This document shows, in pieces, positions 1 through 6,561 of a DNA stretch of 9,075 nucleotides. Made by a program: the position numbers and the translations under genes. This stretch comes from an uncultured Dechloromonas sp. (GTDB taxonomy: Bacteria > Pseudomonadota > Gammaproteobacteria > Burkholderiales > Rhodocyclaceae): the NCBI GenBank assembly GCA_946477505.1, contig CAMKYP010000126.1, positions 1 to 9,075 of the forward strand, read 5' to 3'. The number at the start of each line of letters is the position of its first letter. The stretch's first letter is position 1. Under the pieces are notes generated by a model, which searched no databases, was not told where the DNA came from, and saw only the letters and a list, made by a program, of their open reading frames with translations.

Positions 1-479
1 GCACGCTGGTCGCCTTGCTGGTGGGCAAGAACGACCCGGGCTTCCTGCATAACGGACCGCTCGCCGGCCTGGTCGCCGTGTGCGCCGGATCCGACCTGAT
101 GCACCCGATTGGGGCGCTGGTTGTTGGCGGTGTGGCCGGTGGCTTGTTCGTGGTCATGTTCACGCTGACCCAGAACCGCTGGAAGATCGACGACGTTCTC
201 GGCGTCTGGCCCCTGCACGGCCTTTGCGGCGCCTGGGGCGGCATCGCAGCCGGTATCTTCGGCACCAAGGCTTTCGGCGGCGCCGGCGGCATCGCCTTCA
301 TGCCGCAACTGATTATGACCGTCTTGGCCATCGTCGTTGCTCTGGTCGGTGGCGCCATCGTCTATGGCGCCCTGAAGACCGTGCTCGGTCTGCGCCTAGA
401 TCAGGAGGAGGAATATCAGGGGGCCGACCTCAGCATCCACAAGATCACGGCGACGCCGGAACGTGAACCGAACTGGTAA
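1..479 (+). CDS. amt: Ammonium transporter (Amt/MEP/Rh family), C-terminal part
   Basis: This is the 3' end of an ammonium channel gene; the reading frame is open from base 3 and the start lies outside the window, leaving about 158 residues. Amt proteins are trimeric inner-membrane channels that conduct ammonium and are gated by the PII protein GlnK. Visible here are several Gly/Ala-rich hydrophobic membrane segments and the motif PLHGLCG, whose His (codon at 216-218) matches the second of the conserved twin pore histidines (H318 in E. coli AmtB); the first would be upstream. After the last membrane helix comes the hydrophilic cytoplasmic tail with the family signature LDQEEEYQGADLSIHK, the region that contacts PII proteins. 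The tail ends normally and is followed by a strong terminator, so the gene is the last of its transcription unit. A glnK gene is often just upstream of amt, but that cannot be seen here. Family assignment is secure. Confidence 0.95.
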   Translation, partial: TLVALLVGKNDPGFLHNGPLAGLVAVCAGSDLMHPIGALVVGGVAGGLFVVMFTLTQNRWKIDDVLGVWPLHGLCGAWGGIAAGIFGTKAFGGAGGIAFMPQLIMTVLAIVVALVGGAIVYGALKTVLGLRLDQEEEYQGADLSIHKITATPEREPNW

Positions 480-527
480 GTTGATCTGATCGCAAAAGAT
501 CAGGACGAGCGGACAGCCTGTCTCACG

Positions 528-560
528 ATAGGCCCGGCGGTTACCGGGTCTATTTTTTTT
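528..560 (+). terminator. Rho-independent terminator of amt
   Basis: A 10-bp stem (ATAGGCCCGG at 528-537 with CCGGGTCTAT at 544-553, one G-U pair, 6-base loop) runs straight into a tract of eight T (553-560). Two smaller dyads lie between the stop codon and this hairpin: CTGATC/GATCAG (486-491 and 498-503) and GACA/TGTC (512-515 and 519-522). The main hairpin alone is a convincing intrinsic terminator. Confidence 0.9.
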
Positions 561-847
561 GGGGGGAGGCTATTTCCGATCGCCCCATGGATCAAGCGGT
601 CGGCACCAGCCTGAGGTCGCACGCCATCCTCCCTTTTCCATGAAAACAGATATACATCATCTTGGTGGGTATCCACTTCGCATGGTCTCTCATGGCTGAT
701 GCGGTAACTTGATTTCGTGGTCTTTGTTTATCTATTCTTGTATAATTTGTATCGTATTTGGTATATTTACAATTTGTGGTTGTTTGAAAATCAAAGCCAC
801 GAGCAGCAGGCTGTTGAAACCAATATTCGCGTAGCTGAGGATGCCCA
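561..847. other. Gene-free leader between amt and the chemoreceptor, AT-rich in its second half
   Basis: There is no convincing gene between the amt terminator and the chemoreceptor start. The first half is of ordinary composition; from about 705 to 785 it becomes strongly AT-rich, consistent with a promoter region for the chemoreceptor. A GTG-initiated frame at 717-899 encodes a hydrophobic N-terminus but overlaps the chemoreceptor start, has no ribosome binding site I can see, and is probably not a gene. Confidence 0.6.
738..767 (+). promoter_or_regulatory. Candidate sigma-70-type promoter of the chemoreceptor gene
   Basis: Within the AT-rich leader, TTGTAT (738-743) and TATATT (762-767) are separated by 18 bases; the -10 element is good (5/6) but the -35 is poor (3/6). 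A perfect TATAAT also occurs at 741-746 but has no -35 partner at proper spacing. I see no FliA-type flagellar/chemotaxis promoter. The assignment rests on composition and partial matches only. Confidence 0.3.
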
Positions 848-2164
848 ATGTTCTGCGGAAAATACCAGGCAAAAATTGCTCAACTTGAAGTCGAGCTGAA
901 TAACGCCCTTGCCTTGCAGCAGGCGCTTGATCGCTCTACGGCAATCATTGAACTGACGCCGGATGGTCGCATCGCAGCCGTGAACGCGAATTTCTGCGCA
1001 GCTGTTGGCTACAGCGAAGCGGAACTCGTCGGTCAGCATCACAGAATGCTTTGCGACGATGCCTACGCGCGATCCGGAGAGTATGTCGAATTCTGGCGTC
1101 GCTTGCGGAATGGAGAATACTGCAGCGGAACAATCAGGCGTCGGAAAAAAAGCGGAACGGACATTTGGCTGGAAGCGAGTTACAACCCGGTACTCGATAA
1201 CAACGGGGGCGTTGAGAAAGTTGTTAAATTTGCAACCGATGTGACGCTTCAAGTTGAAGAGGCGGCCAGCCAAAAAGCAATGGTGCAGGCCATCGAGCGA
1301 TCCATGGCGGTTATCGAATTTAGTCTGAGCGGCCATGTATTACGCGCCAACGAGAATTTCTTGCGCGTCATGGGCTATGGTCAGAATGAAATCCTGGGTC
1401 GTCACCATCGCGTGTTTTGCGCTCAAGACTATGTCAACAGCAGTGAGTACAGCGATTTTTGGGCATCGCTGGGGCGCGGGGAATATCTAAGCGGACAGTT
1501 TCAGCGAATCAATCGCCACGGCGATGAGGTGTGGCTTGAGGCCAGCTATAACCCGGTATTTGATCCGGATGGGAAGCCTTGCAAAATTGTGAAATTCGCA
1601 TCGGATATCACGCGGCAAACACAGCGCAATATTGCTGAGCGTAACAGTGCGGATATGGCTTACAACGTGGCGCTCGAAACCAAGGAAACGTCCCAAACCG
1701 GGGAGCAGATTCTTGATGAAACGGTCAGTAAGATTGAAACGATCGCCAGAATCGTCGAGGGATCTTCTGATCTGGTGAATGCGCTGGGGGAGCAAACAAA
1801 GCGTATTTCGTCGATCGTGAATACCATTCGCGAAATTGCCGATCAGACCAACTTGCTGGCGCTGAACGCAGCCATTGAGGCTGCTCGCGCCGGGGAGTCT
1901 GGACGAGGATTCGCCGTGGTCGCGGATGAGGTACGCAAGTTGGCGGAACGTACGAGTTCGGCTACCGGAGAAATCGGCCAGATGATCCAGGCGATCCAAT
2001 CCGAAACCCGTTCGGTCTGTTCATCGATGGATAGGGGCTTAAGCGAGGTGACGCAAGGCGTCGAACTTGCAAATAGAGCGGGAGGAGCCATCAAGCAGAT
2101 GCGCGATGGCGCGACGCGCGTTGTCGAAGTTATCCATGAACTTTCGAAAACGGTAGGTCGATAA
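848..2164 (+). CDS. BdlA-like cytoplasmic chemoreceptor: PAS-PAS-MCP signalling domain
   Basis: A 438-residue soluble methyl-accepting chemotaxis protein with no signal peptide or membrane segment. A short N-terminal helix (1-27) is followed by PAS 1 (about 28-134), PAS 2 (about 150-256) and an MCP hairpin (about 257-438). The PAS domains are clear copies of each other, sharing GxHHR, EYxxFW/EYSDFW, WLEASYNPV and KFA(T/S)D motifs. The hairpin tip EIADQTNLLALNAAIEAARAGE (from residue 329) is the CheA/CheW contact region. The two arms are of similar length (about 85 and 95 residues), so the protein looks complete, with a short arm class of about 12 heptads per side. Order, size and C-terminal end resemble P. 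aeruginosa BdlA, which controls biofilm dispersal; PAS domains would sense redox, oxygen or a small ligand, but no cofactor can be read from sequence. There is no CheR/CheB-tethering pentapeptide. The ATG is preceded by GAGGA (837-841) and an in-frame TGA (836-838), which fixes the start. Base composition is clearly less GC-rich than in neighbouring genes. Confidence 0.93.
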   Translation: MFCGKYQAKIAQLEVELNNALALQQALDRSTAIIELTPDGRIAAVNANFCAAVGYSEAELVGQHHRMLCDDAYARSGEYVEFWRRLRNGEYCSGTIRRRKKSGTDIWLEASYNPVLDNNGGVEKVVKFATDVTLQVEEAASQKAMVQAIERSMAVIEFSLSGHVLRANENFLRVMGYGQNEILGRHHRVFCAQDYVNSSEYSDFWASLGRGEYLSGQFQRINRHGDEVWLEASYNPVFDPDGKPCKIVKFASDITRQTQRNIAERNSADMAYNVALETKETSQTGEQILDETVSKIETIARIVEGSSDLVNALGEQTKRISSIVNTIREIADQTNLLALNAAIEAARAGESGRGFAVVADEVRKLAERTSSATGEIGQMIQAIQSETRSVCSSMDRGLSEVTQGVELANRAGGAIKQMRDGATRVVEVIHELSKTVGR

Positions 2165-2483
2165 ATACACGACCCGACAGCGCCAGCAAACGCCATCCGA
2201 AGCCAAGTGCGAAGCGCATCAGCATATTGGGATTGCTGGCGAAATTTGGCGACCTCAAGCCGGCAAACACACAGCGAGACATTTGCATAAAGCGCCCGGA
2301 CGAATACGGCCGGCAGGCTGATAGCAAAGCACGTCGCGCAACACGCCTCCGCATATCCCTCCCCGTCACCATGCCGGCCATGATTCGTACGACGGCAGGA
2401 TAATCAAGTCGCCAGGCAGCATCGCAGCCGATGAGGCGATTAATCCGAGTGCCTCCACCTCCAGCATGAGAACGATGTTTCAA
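2130..2483 (-). CDS. Weak hypothetical ORF of unknown function
   Basis: A 117-codon minus-strand frame, convergent with the chemoreceptor gene and overlapping its last 35 bases. The only start that gives the full length is TTG at 2483; in-frame ATG codons occur further in. The product would be Arg/Met-rich (RRRVARRALLSACRPYSSGR in its middle) with a moderately hydrophobic C-terminal stretch. I recognise no family, and no good ribosome binding site precedes it. Because it fills most of an otherwise empty gap it may be a real small gene, a decayed remnant, or chance. I lean towards not functional. Confidence 0.12.
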   Translation of the reverse strand: MKHRSHAGGGGTRINRLIGCDAAWRLDYPAVVRIMAGMVTGRDMRRRVARRALLSACRPYSSGRFMQMSRCVFAGLRSPNFASNPNMLMRFALGFGWRLLALSGRVFIDLPFSKVHG

Positions 2484-2751
2484 GAGGCGTGAACTTGGAG
2501 ATCAATGTCGTGAGCAACCCAGCTACGGCGGGTTCGGCGCAATATCGCTCAAATGGAGTGCGCTCGCAGGGCTAGCCCGACGGCTTATGTCGAATGGTTT
2601 TTCGTAAGGCGGCGCTTGTTGTAGAGTGCGGGTTTATGGGTTTCCACGTGCCGGGGCACGGGGAAGTAGCCTGTGGGTGGGGTCGGTTTCATGCTGGCGC
2701 CGGCTTGCTTTCGCCGCTTTGACAAGCGGTGCTCACGTGGAGCGTGGTGAA
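2165..2751. other. 587-base gap with no recognisable gene
   Basis: Between the chemoreceptor stop and the double-receiver start I see no gene of known family on either strand. It contains the weak minus-strand ORF listed separately, a small dyad straddling the chemoreceptor stop (GGTCG 2156-2160 / CGACC 2170-2174, no T tract), a palindrome GGGCTAGCCC (2569-2578) and a short hairpin CGTGC/GCACG (2647-2651 and 2656-2660). No intrinsic terminator for the chemoreceptor and no clear promoter for the next gene can be assigned. It could be a decayed gene or an insertion scar, but no terminal inverted repeats or target duplications were found by eye. Confidence 0.6.
2739..2742 (+). promoter_or_regulatory. 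Ribosome binding site deciding the start of the double-receiver gene
   Basis: GGAG lies 9 bases before GTG 2752. Translation from there begins directly at the first beta-strand of a receiver domain (VKVVIVDDSE). This favours GTG 2752 over the far upstream in-frame GTG at 2626, whose extra 42 residues resemble no domain. Confidence 0.6.
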
Positions 2752-3597
2752 GTGAAGGTAGTGATCGTTGATGACAGCGAGGCGATACGCAAGGTGTTGC
2801 GTGCGATCTGTGAGGGCGAGGGGCACGAGATCGTTGCCGAGTTTCCCGATGGGGAGGGGCTTCTCGACTGCGTCAGGGGGGCTCGTCCAGATGTCGTGTG
2901 CCTGGATTACGAGCTGCCCGGGCGAAACGGCTTCGAATTGCTGGCAGAGATGGACCATACGCTCAATCAGGTGGCGGTGGTGATGATTACCGGTTCCGAT
3001 GAGCCAGAGTTGAAGGGGCACGCCGCCGACCTCGGTGCTGCCGGCTTCATCCGCAAGCCCTTCGAGAGCGCCCAGGTAATCGAGGAGTTGCGGGAAATTG
3101 CCAAGGCGCGCGCGATTGCGGCGCGTGCGGCAGCAGCGCCCGTGCTCGAGCCGGCTGCTCCTCAGGTTTCACCGACCGAAGCGAAGGCGGTGGGCACCCA
3201 AGCCGTACCAGATTCTGCACAGGCTGCCGTTCTCCCCAGGACTGCGGTGGTGGTCGACGATAGCGGTTCGATTCGCCTCCTGCTCAAGGGTATTCTTGAG
3301 GATGTGGGGATCAAGGTGGTTGGCATGGCCACGAGCGGCAAGGATGGCATCGAGCTGGTGAGAAGGTTTCGGCCCGCCGTGGTTTGTCTCGATGTCGACA
3401 TGCCGGGTATGAGCGGTCTCGAGGCCCTGCCGCATATCGGCCAGGCCAGCCCGCAGACCCGGGTCGTCATGGTGACCGGCAACGCTACCCGGCAAGTTGT
3501 GGCGGAGGCAGTGACCGGCGGTGCCAAGGGATATTTTCTCAAGCCGGTACGGCCGGCCAAGGTCGAGGAGTTCATGCGCAAGCTGCTGCGCATCTGA
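2752..3597 (+). CDS. Tandem CheY-type receiver protein (two REC domains, no output domain)
   Basis: A 281-residue protein of two response-regulator receiver domains. REC 1 (residues 1-120) has the acidic pair D7/D8, phosphoacceptor D52 (CLDYELPG), T80 and K102 (RKPF). REC 2 (about 163-281) has D169/D170, phosphoacceptor D214 (CLDVDMPGMSG), T242 and K264 (LKPV). Every residue needed for phosphorylation is therefore present in both halves. The join (about 121-163) is rich in Ala, Pro and Glu, as in flexible linkers. There is no DNA-binding, GGDEF/EAL, PP2C, CheB or kinase domain, so the output must come through protein contacts, as with CheY, or the protein may act as a phosphate sink or relay. 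The cognate kinase is not in the window. The upstream chemoreceptor is a possible functional partner, but the 587-base gap argues against one operon. The GTG start is chosen over an upstream in-frame GTG (2626) because of the ribosome binding site and domain boundary. Confidence 0.9.
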   Translation: MKVVIVDDSEAIRKVLRAICEGEGHEIVAEFPDGEGLLDCVRGARPDVVCLDYELPGRNGFELLAEMDHTLNQVAVVMITGSDEPELKGHAADLGAAGFIRKPFESAQVIEELREIAKARAIAARAAAAPVLEPAAPQVSPTEAKAVGTQAVPDSAQAAVLPRTAVVVDDSGSIRLLLKGILEDVGIKVVGMATSGKDGIELVRRFRPAVVCLDVDMPGMSGLEALPHIGQASPQTRVVMVTGNATRQVVAEAVTGGAKGYFLKPVRPAKVEEFMRKLLRI

Positions 3598-3611
3598 TCG
3601 GCAGGGGCATC

Positions 3612-3643
3612 GGGCTTGGCAAGCCCCGCCGCAGTGGGGCGGC
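3612..3643 (+). other. Overlapping hairpins after the double-receiver gene
   Basis: GGGCTT (3612-3617) can pair with AAGCCC (3621-3626) around a 3-base loop, while GCCCC (3623-3627) can instead pair with GGGGC (3636-3640), and GCCGC (3628-3632) with GCGGC (3639-3643). The alternatives share bases and exclude one another. No T tract follows, so this is not a standard intrinsic terminator; it may be a weak or Rho-assisted end of transcription. Confidence 0.3.
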
Positions 3644-3648
3644 ATTTG

Positions 3649-3687
3649 CGATACAAAATTAATTGAATTTTGTTATTAATGGTATCG
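3649..3687. repeat. AT-rich nested inverted repeat upstream of patZ
   Basis: An inner repeat CAAAATT (3654-3660) / AATTTTG (3666-3672) with a 5-base spacer lies inside an outer repeat CGATAC (3649-3654) / GTATCG (3682-3687). It sits 34-72 bases before the patZ start, in the only AT-rich part of this intergenic region, so it may be an operator or part of the promoter. I could not place a convincing -35/-10 pair here. Confidence 0.4.
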
Positions 3688-3720
3688 TATTGCTTGCCTT
3701 TTCCTGGAGCGCGGCCGGTC

Positions 3721-6402
3721 ATGCAGAACACCCATTACCTCAAACCCTTGCTGGAACCGTTATCGGTGGCTGTTATCGGTGCCTCGGAGAAGGAAGGCGC
3801 CATCGGCCAGGTGATCTTCCGCAATATCCTGGGGGGCGGCTACAAGGGCAGGCTGTGGGCGGTAAATCCCAAGTACACGCAGGTTCTGGGGCAAGCTTGC
3901 CTGGCGTCGGTCGAGCAGATCGGCGCAAAAGTTGATCTGGCCATCGTGACGACCGCGCCGAGAACGATTCCACAGCTGATCGAGCAATGCGGCAAGGTCG
4001 GCATTCGTTACGTGACTATCGTCACCAATCCGTCAGGTGCCGGCAGCCAGACGGCCGAGCGCCGTATTCGGGAGGCGGCGCGCATTCATGGGGTACGGAT
4101 TCTCGGTCCCAAATCGCTGGGTCTGCTGCGTCCGTCGCTATCGCTCAACGCAACCTTTACTGAAACACGGCCGCTGGTTGGTGAGCTGGCCTTGGTTACC
4201 CAGTCGGGGGCCATGTGTGCCGCCGTGCTCGACTGGGCGACGATGAACCGGATTGGCGTGTCGTCTGTCGTGGCGCTGGGCAACACGCAGGATGTCGATT
4301 TCGGCGAGGTGCTGGATTACCTCGTATACGACGAACAGACACGCTACATCCTGCTGCATGTGGAGAAGATCGGGAATGCACGGCGTTTTCTCAGCGGATT
4401 GCGTTCGGCGGCGCGGGTCAAGCCCGTCATCCTTTTCAAATCGAGCGATCAGGTCGTTTCGGGTTTGTCCGAGGCAGGGGCGCCCGAGACGGCGTGCCTG
4501 GACGATGCGGTCTTCGATGCGGCGGTACGGCGAGCCGGGGCGATCCGGGTCAGCGGCATCAGCCAGTTGTTCCATGCGGCAAGAGCCTTGGCCGCTGGCT
4601 TCCGGCCGCGTGGCAAGCGCTTGGCCGTGATCAGCAACGGCACCGGGCCGGCGGCCATGGCGGCGGATTCGGCGCGTGCATTCGGCGTACCCCTGGCCGG
4701 GCTGTCGGACGATACGGTGGCGGCATTGCGGCGCGTCCTGGCTTCCGACTGGAAAGGCGTCAATCCGGTCGATCTGGGTGGGGATGCGACACCGGAGCGT
4801 TACCTGCAGAGCATTGAAGCCGTGCGCCTGGACGAGGGCGTCGATGCCATCCTGGTCATTCTGTCGCCGCTGGCGATGGCGCAACCCAGCGTGGTCGCCC
4901 AGGGCATCGCCGCCATGGCGAGCAGCCAGCGGATACCGCTCTGTTGCTGTTTCATGGGCGGCGAGCTCATCGTCGAGGCGCGCAAGATTCTTGAAGACGC
5001 CGGGGTGCCGATTTTCCGGACACCGGAAACCGTGATCGAGCTGTTCCACAATATTTCGCAGTATTACGACAACCAGAAACTGCTGTTGCAAACGCCCAGC
5101 CCGGATCAGGGGGCGGGCGGAGTGGAGGGCAATAATGGCCGGCTGCTGATGGATACGCTGTTGGGCGAGCATCGTCGTATCCCGTCGGGGGTCGAGGTGC
5201 GTTCGCTGTTGCGCAGCTACGGGTTGGGGGTGAAGCCCGCGATGCTGGCGCATTCGGCCAAGGAGGCCATCTTCCTGGCCGAGCAGATCGGTTTGCCGGT
5301 CGATATGCGCATCGATTTCCATGATCAGGATGTCGGCAGTGCGAGCCTGTCCGGCCGCAGCAATGTGAACAGTCTCGAATCGGTGCGTCTGGCCTATCAG
5401 GACATTCTCGAGATGGCTGCCGAGACCCAGCCGGGGCTGACGGTGGACGGGATTGCCATCGAAGCCAGTCGCAGTCGTCCGCATGCCCGCAAGCTGACGC
5501 TGGGCATTTTTCGCGATCCGGTGTTCGGGCCGGTGATCAGCTTCGGTGCCGGCGGTGAGCAGATGGAGGTTTTCCAGGACCGTGCCGTCGCGCTGCCGCC
5601 CCTGAACCGTTTCCTGGCCCGCAAGCTGATCGAGTCGACGCGGGTTGCGCGAACGCTGGGTGAGTTTCGTCAGTTGCCGCCCGTCGACGAAGTGGCGCTG
5701 GAGGATGCCCTGCTCGGCCTTTCCAACATGGTGTGCGACCTGCCGTGGGTGCGCGAATTGTCGATCGATCCGCTGATTGTCGATGAAAATGGTGTGACGG
5801 TCGGCGCGGCCAGGATGGTGATCGATCACACCCTCGGCACCGGCAAGTCCCGCTATGCTCACATGGCCATCCATCCCTATCCGGCCTATCTGGAGAGAAC
5901 GTGGCCGGCGCGCGACGGCCAGGCGGTGACGGTCCGTCCGATTCGTCCGGAGGATGCGGTGTTGACCCTCGATTTCTTCAATCGCCTGAGTCCCGAGTCG
6001 CGCTACTTCCGGTTCATGGAAAATCTGCGCGAATTACCGCCCAGCCTGGTCAGCCGCTTCACCCAGGTCGATTACGACCGGGAAATGGCGCTGATTGCGC
6101 TGGTCAGGGTAGATGGCGTCGAACAGCAGGTGGGGAGTGCGCGCTATACGCTGACGGCCGACGGAGAGTCGGTCGAGTTCGCTTTGGTGGTCGATGATCG
6201 CTGGCAGCGCAGCGGCCTGGGCCGGCGCCTGATGGGGGCGCTGATCGATTGTGCCCGCGAGAAATCCTATCGCGCCATGGTCGGCGATGTGCTCGCCGAC
6301 AACCCGAAAATGCTTCGCTTGATGACCGGGCTGGGATTTTCGATCATGCCTCATCCCGATAGCCAGGAATTGAAACGGGTGGCCAGATCGCTCCAGGATT
6401 GA
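3721..6402 (+). CDS. patZ: Pat/PatZ-type protein lysine acetyltransferase (NDP-forming acyl-CoA synthetase-like domain + GNAT)
   Basis: An 893-residue protein with the length and architecture of enterobacterial Pat/PatZ (YfiQ), which acetylates and inactivates acetyl-CoA synthetase and other proteins with acetyl-CoA. In order: a CoA-binding Rossmann domain (about 12-105, SVAVIGASEKEGAIG), a succinyl-CoA-synthetase-like region (about 125-455, with GPKSLG, VTQSGA and GVNPVDLGGDA), an ATP-grasp-like domain (about 485-705) and a C-terminal GNAT domain (about 735-885). The GNAT acetyl-CoA loop reads QRSGLG (829-834), with E819 on the preceding strand. The SHTGA motif holding the phospho-histidine of active ADP-forming synthetases is here SEAGA (250-254), with Glu for His, and the ATP-grasp Lys/HK motifs are also altered, so the large domain is probably a regulatory acetyl-CoA sensor. 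A true acyl-CoA ligase is unlikely. ATG 3721 is preferred, with TGGAG at 3705-3709, over TTG 3670, which lies inside the upstream inverted repeat. Confidence 0.9.
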   Translation: MQNTHYLKPLLEPLSVAVIGASEKEGAIGQVIFRNILGGGYKGRLWAVNPKYTQVLGQACLASVEQIGAKVDLAIVTTAPRTIPQLIEQCGKVGIRYVTIVTNPSGAGSQTAERRIREAARIHGVRILGPKSLGLLRPSLSLNATFTETRPLVGELALVTQSGAMCAAVLDWATMNRIGVSSVVALGNTQDVDFGEVLDYLVYDEQTRYILLHVEKIGNARRFLSGLRSAARVKPVILFKSSDQVVSGLSEAGAPETACLDDAVFDAAVRRAGAIRVSGISQLFHAARALAAGFRPRGKRLAVISNGTGPAAMAADSARAFGVPLAGLSDDTVAALRRVLASDWKGVNPVDLGGDATPERYLQSIEAVRLDEGVDAILVILSPLAMAQPSVVAQGIAAMASSQRIPLCCCFMGGELIVEARKILEDAGVPIFRTPETVIELFHNISQYYDNQKLLLQTPSPDQGAGGVEGNNGRLLMDTLLGEHRRIPSGVEVRSLLRSYGLGVKPAMLAHSAKEAIFLAEQIGLPVDMRIDFHDQDVGSASLSGRSNVNSLESVRLAYQDILEMAAETQPGLTVDGIAIEASRSRPHARKLTLGIFRDPVFGPVISFGAGGEQMEVFQDRAVALPPLNRFLARKLIESTRVARTLGEFRQLPPVDEVALEDALLGLSNMVCDLPWVRELSIDPLIVDENGVTVGAARMVIDHTLGTGKSRYAHMAIHPYPAYLERTWPARDGQAVTVRPIRPEDAVLTLDFFNRLSPESRYFRFMENLRELPPSLVSRFTQVDYDREMALIALVRVDGVEQQVGSARYTLTADGESVEFALVVDDRWQRSGLGRRLMGALIDCAREKSYRAMVGDVLADNPKMLRLMTGLGFSIMPHPDSQELKRVARSLQD

Positions 6403-6480
6403 GTTGCGGCATTATTTGTCATGGCGCGGCGTGTTGCGAAGATCAAGCCCGAGCCATGTTTTTTGTTTCCCCAGCGAATT

Positions 6481-6523
6481 TGTGAGGTATTTCACTGAGG
6501 TCGAATTGAACATCCGGTACAGT
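6481..6523 (+). promoter_or_regulatory. Candidate CRP-type operator with a class II promoter for the small gene
   Basis: TGTGA-GGTATT-TCACT (6481-6496) matches the CRP consensus TGTGA-N6-TCACA at 9 of 10 half-site bases. A -10-like TACAGT (4/6) lies at 6518-6523, which would put transcription start near 6530 and the operator centre near -41.5, the classical class II position; no good -35 is present, as expected for activator-dependent promoters. The arrangement points to the 59-codon gene starting 32 bases after the predicted start point. It is a sequence match only; which CRP-family protein binds is unknown. Confidence 0.45.
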
Positions 6524-6561
6524 GAATTCGTCAGCAGCATATTGCGTGATCGGGAATTCAG

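Noticed and set aside
717..899. 60-codon plus-strand frame with a hydrophobic N-terminus ahead of the chemoreceptor
   Set aside because: GTG start without a visible ribosome binding site, overlaps the well-supported chemoreceptor start in another frame, and its hydrophobic stretch simply reflects AT-rich promoter DNA.
2070..2164. Possible C-terminal truncation of the chemoreceptor
   Set aside because: The two arms of the signalling hairpin are of similar length and the end resembles that of BdlA, so the protein appears complete.
2569..2578. Perfect palindrome GGGCTAGCCC
   Set aside because: Too short, with no room for a hairpin loop and no associated T tract or promoter; likely chance.
2695..2709. 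Sigma-54-like element TGGCGCCGGCTTGCT
   Set aside because: The GG and GC dinucleotides are one base too close (11 instead of 12), and the spacing is strict for this factor.
2626..2751. 42-residue N-terminal extension of the double receiver
   Set aside because: The extension resembles no domain and lies ahead of a better start (GTG 2752 with GGAG) that begins exactly at the receiver fold.
3670..3720. 17-residue extension of PatZ from TTG 3670
   Set aside because: The start would sit inside the AT-rich inverted repeat without a ribosome binding site; ATG 3721 has TGGAG upstream and gives the usual family N-terminus.
4138..5874. 578-codon minus-strand open frame opposite patZ
   Set aside because: It is the antisense shadow of a GC-rich real gene; the product is His/Arg/Gln-rich with no recognisable domain.
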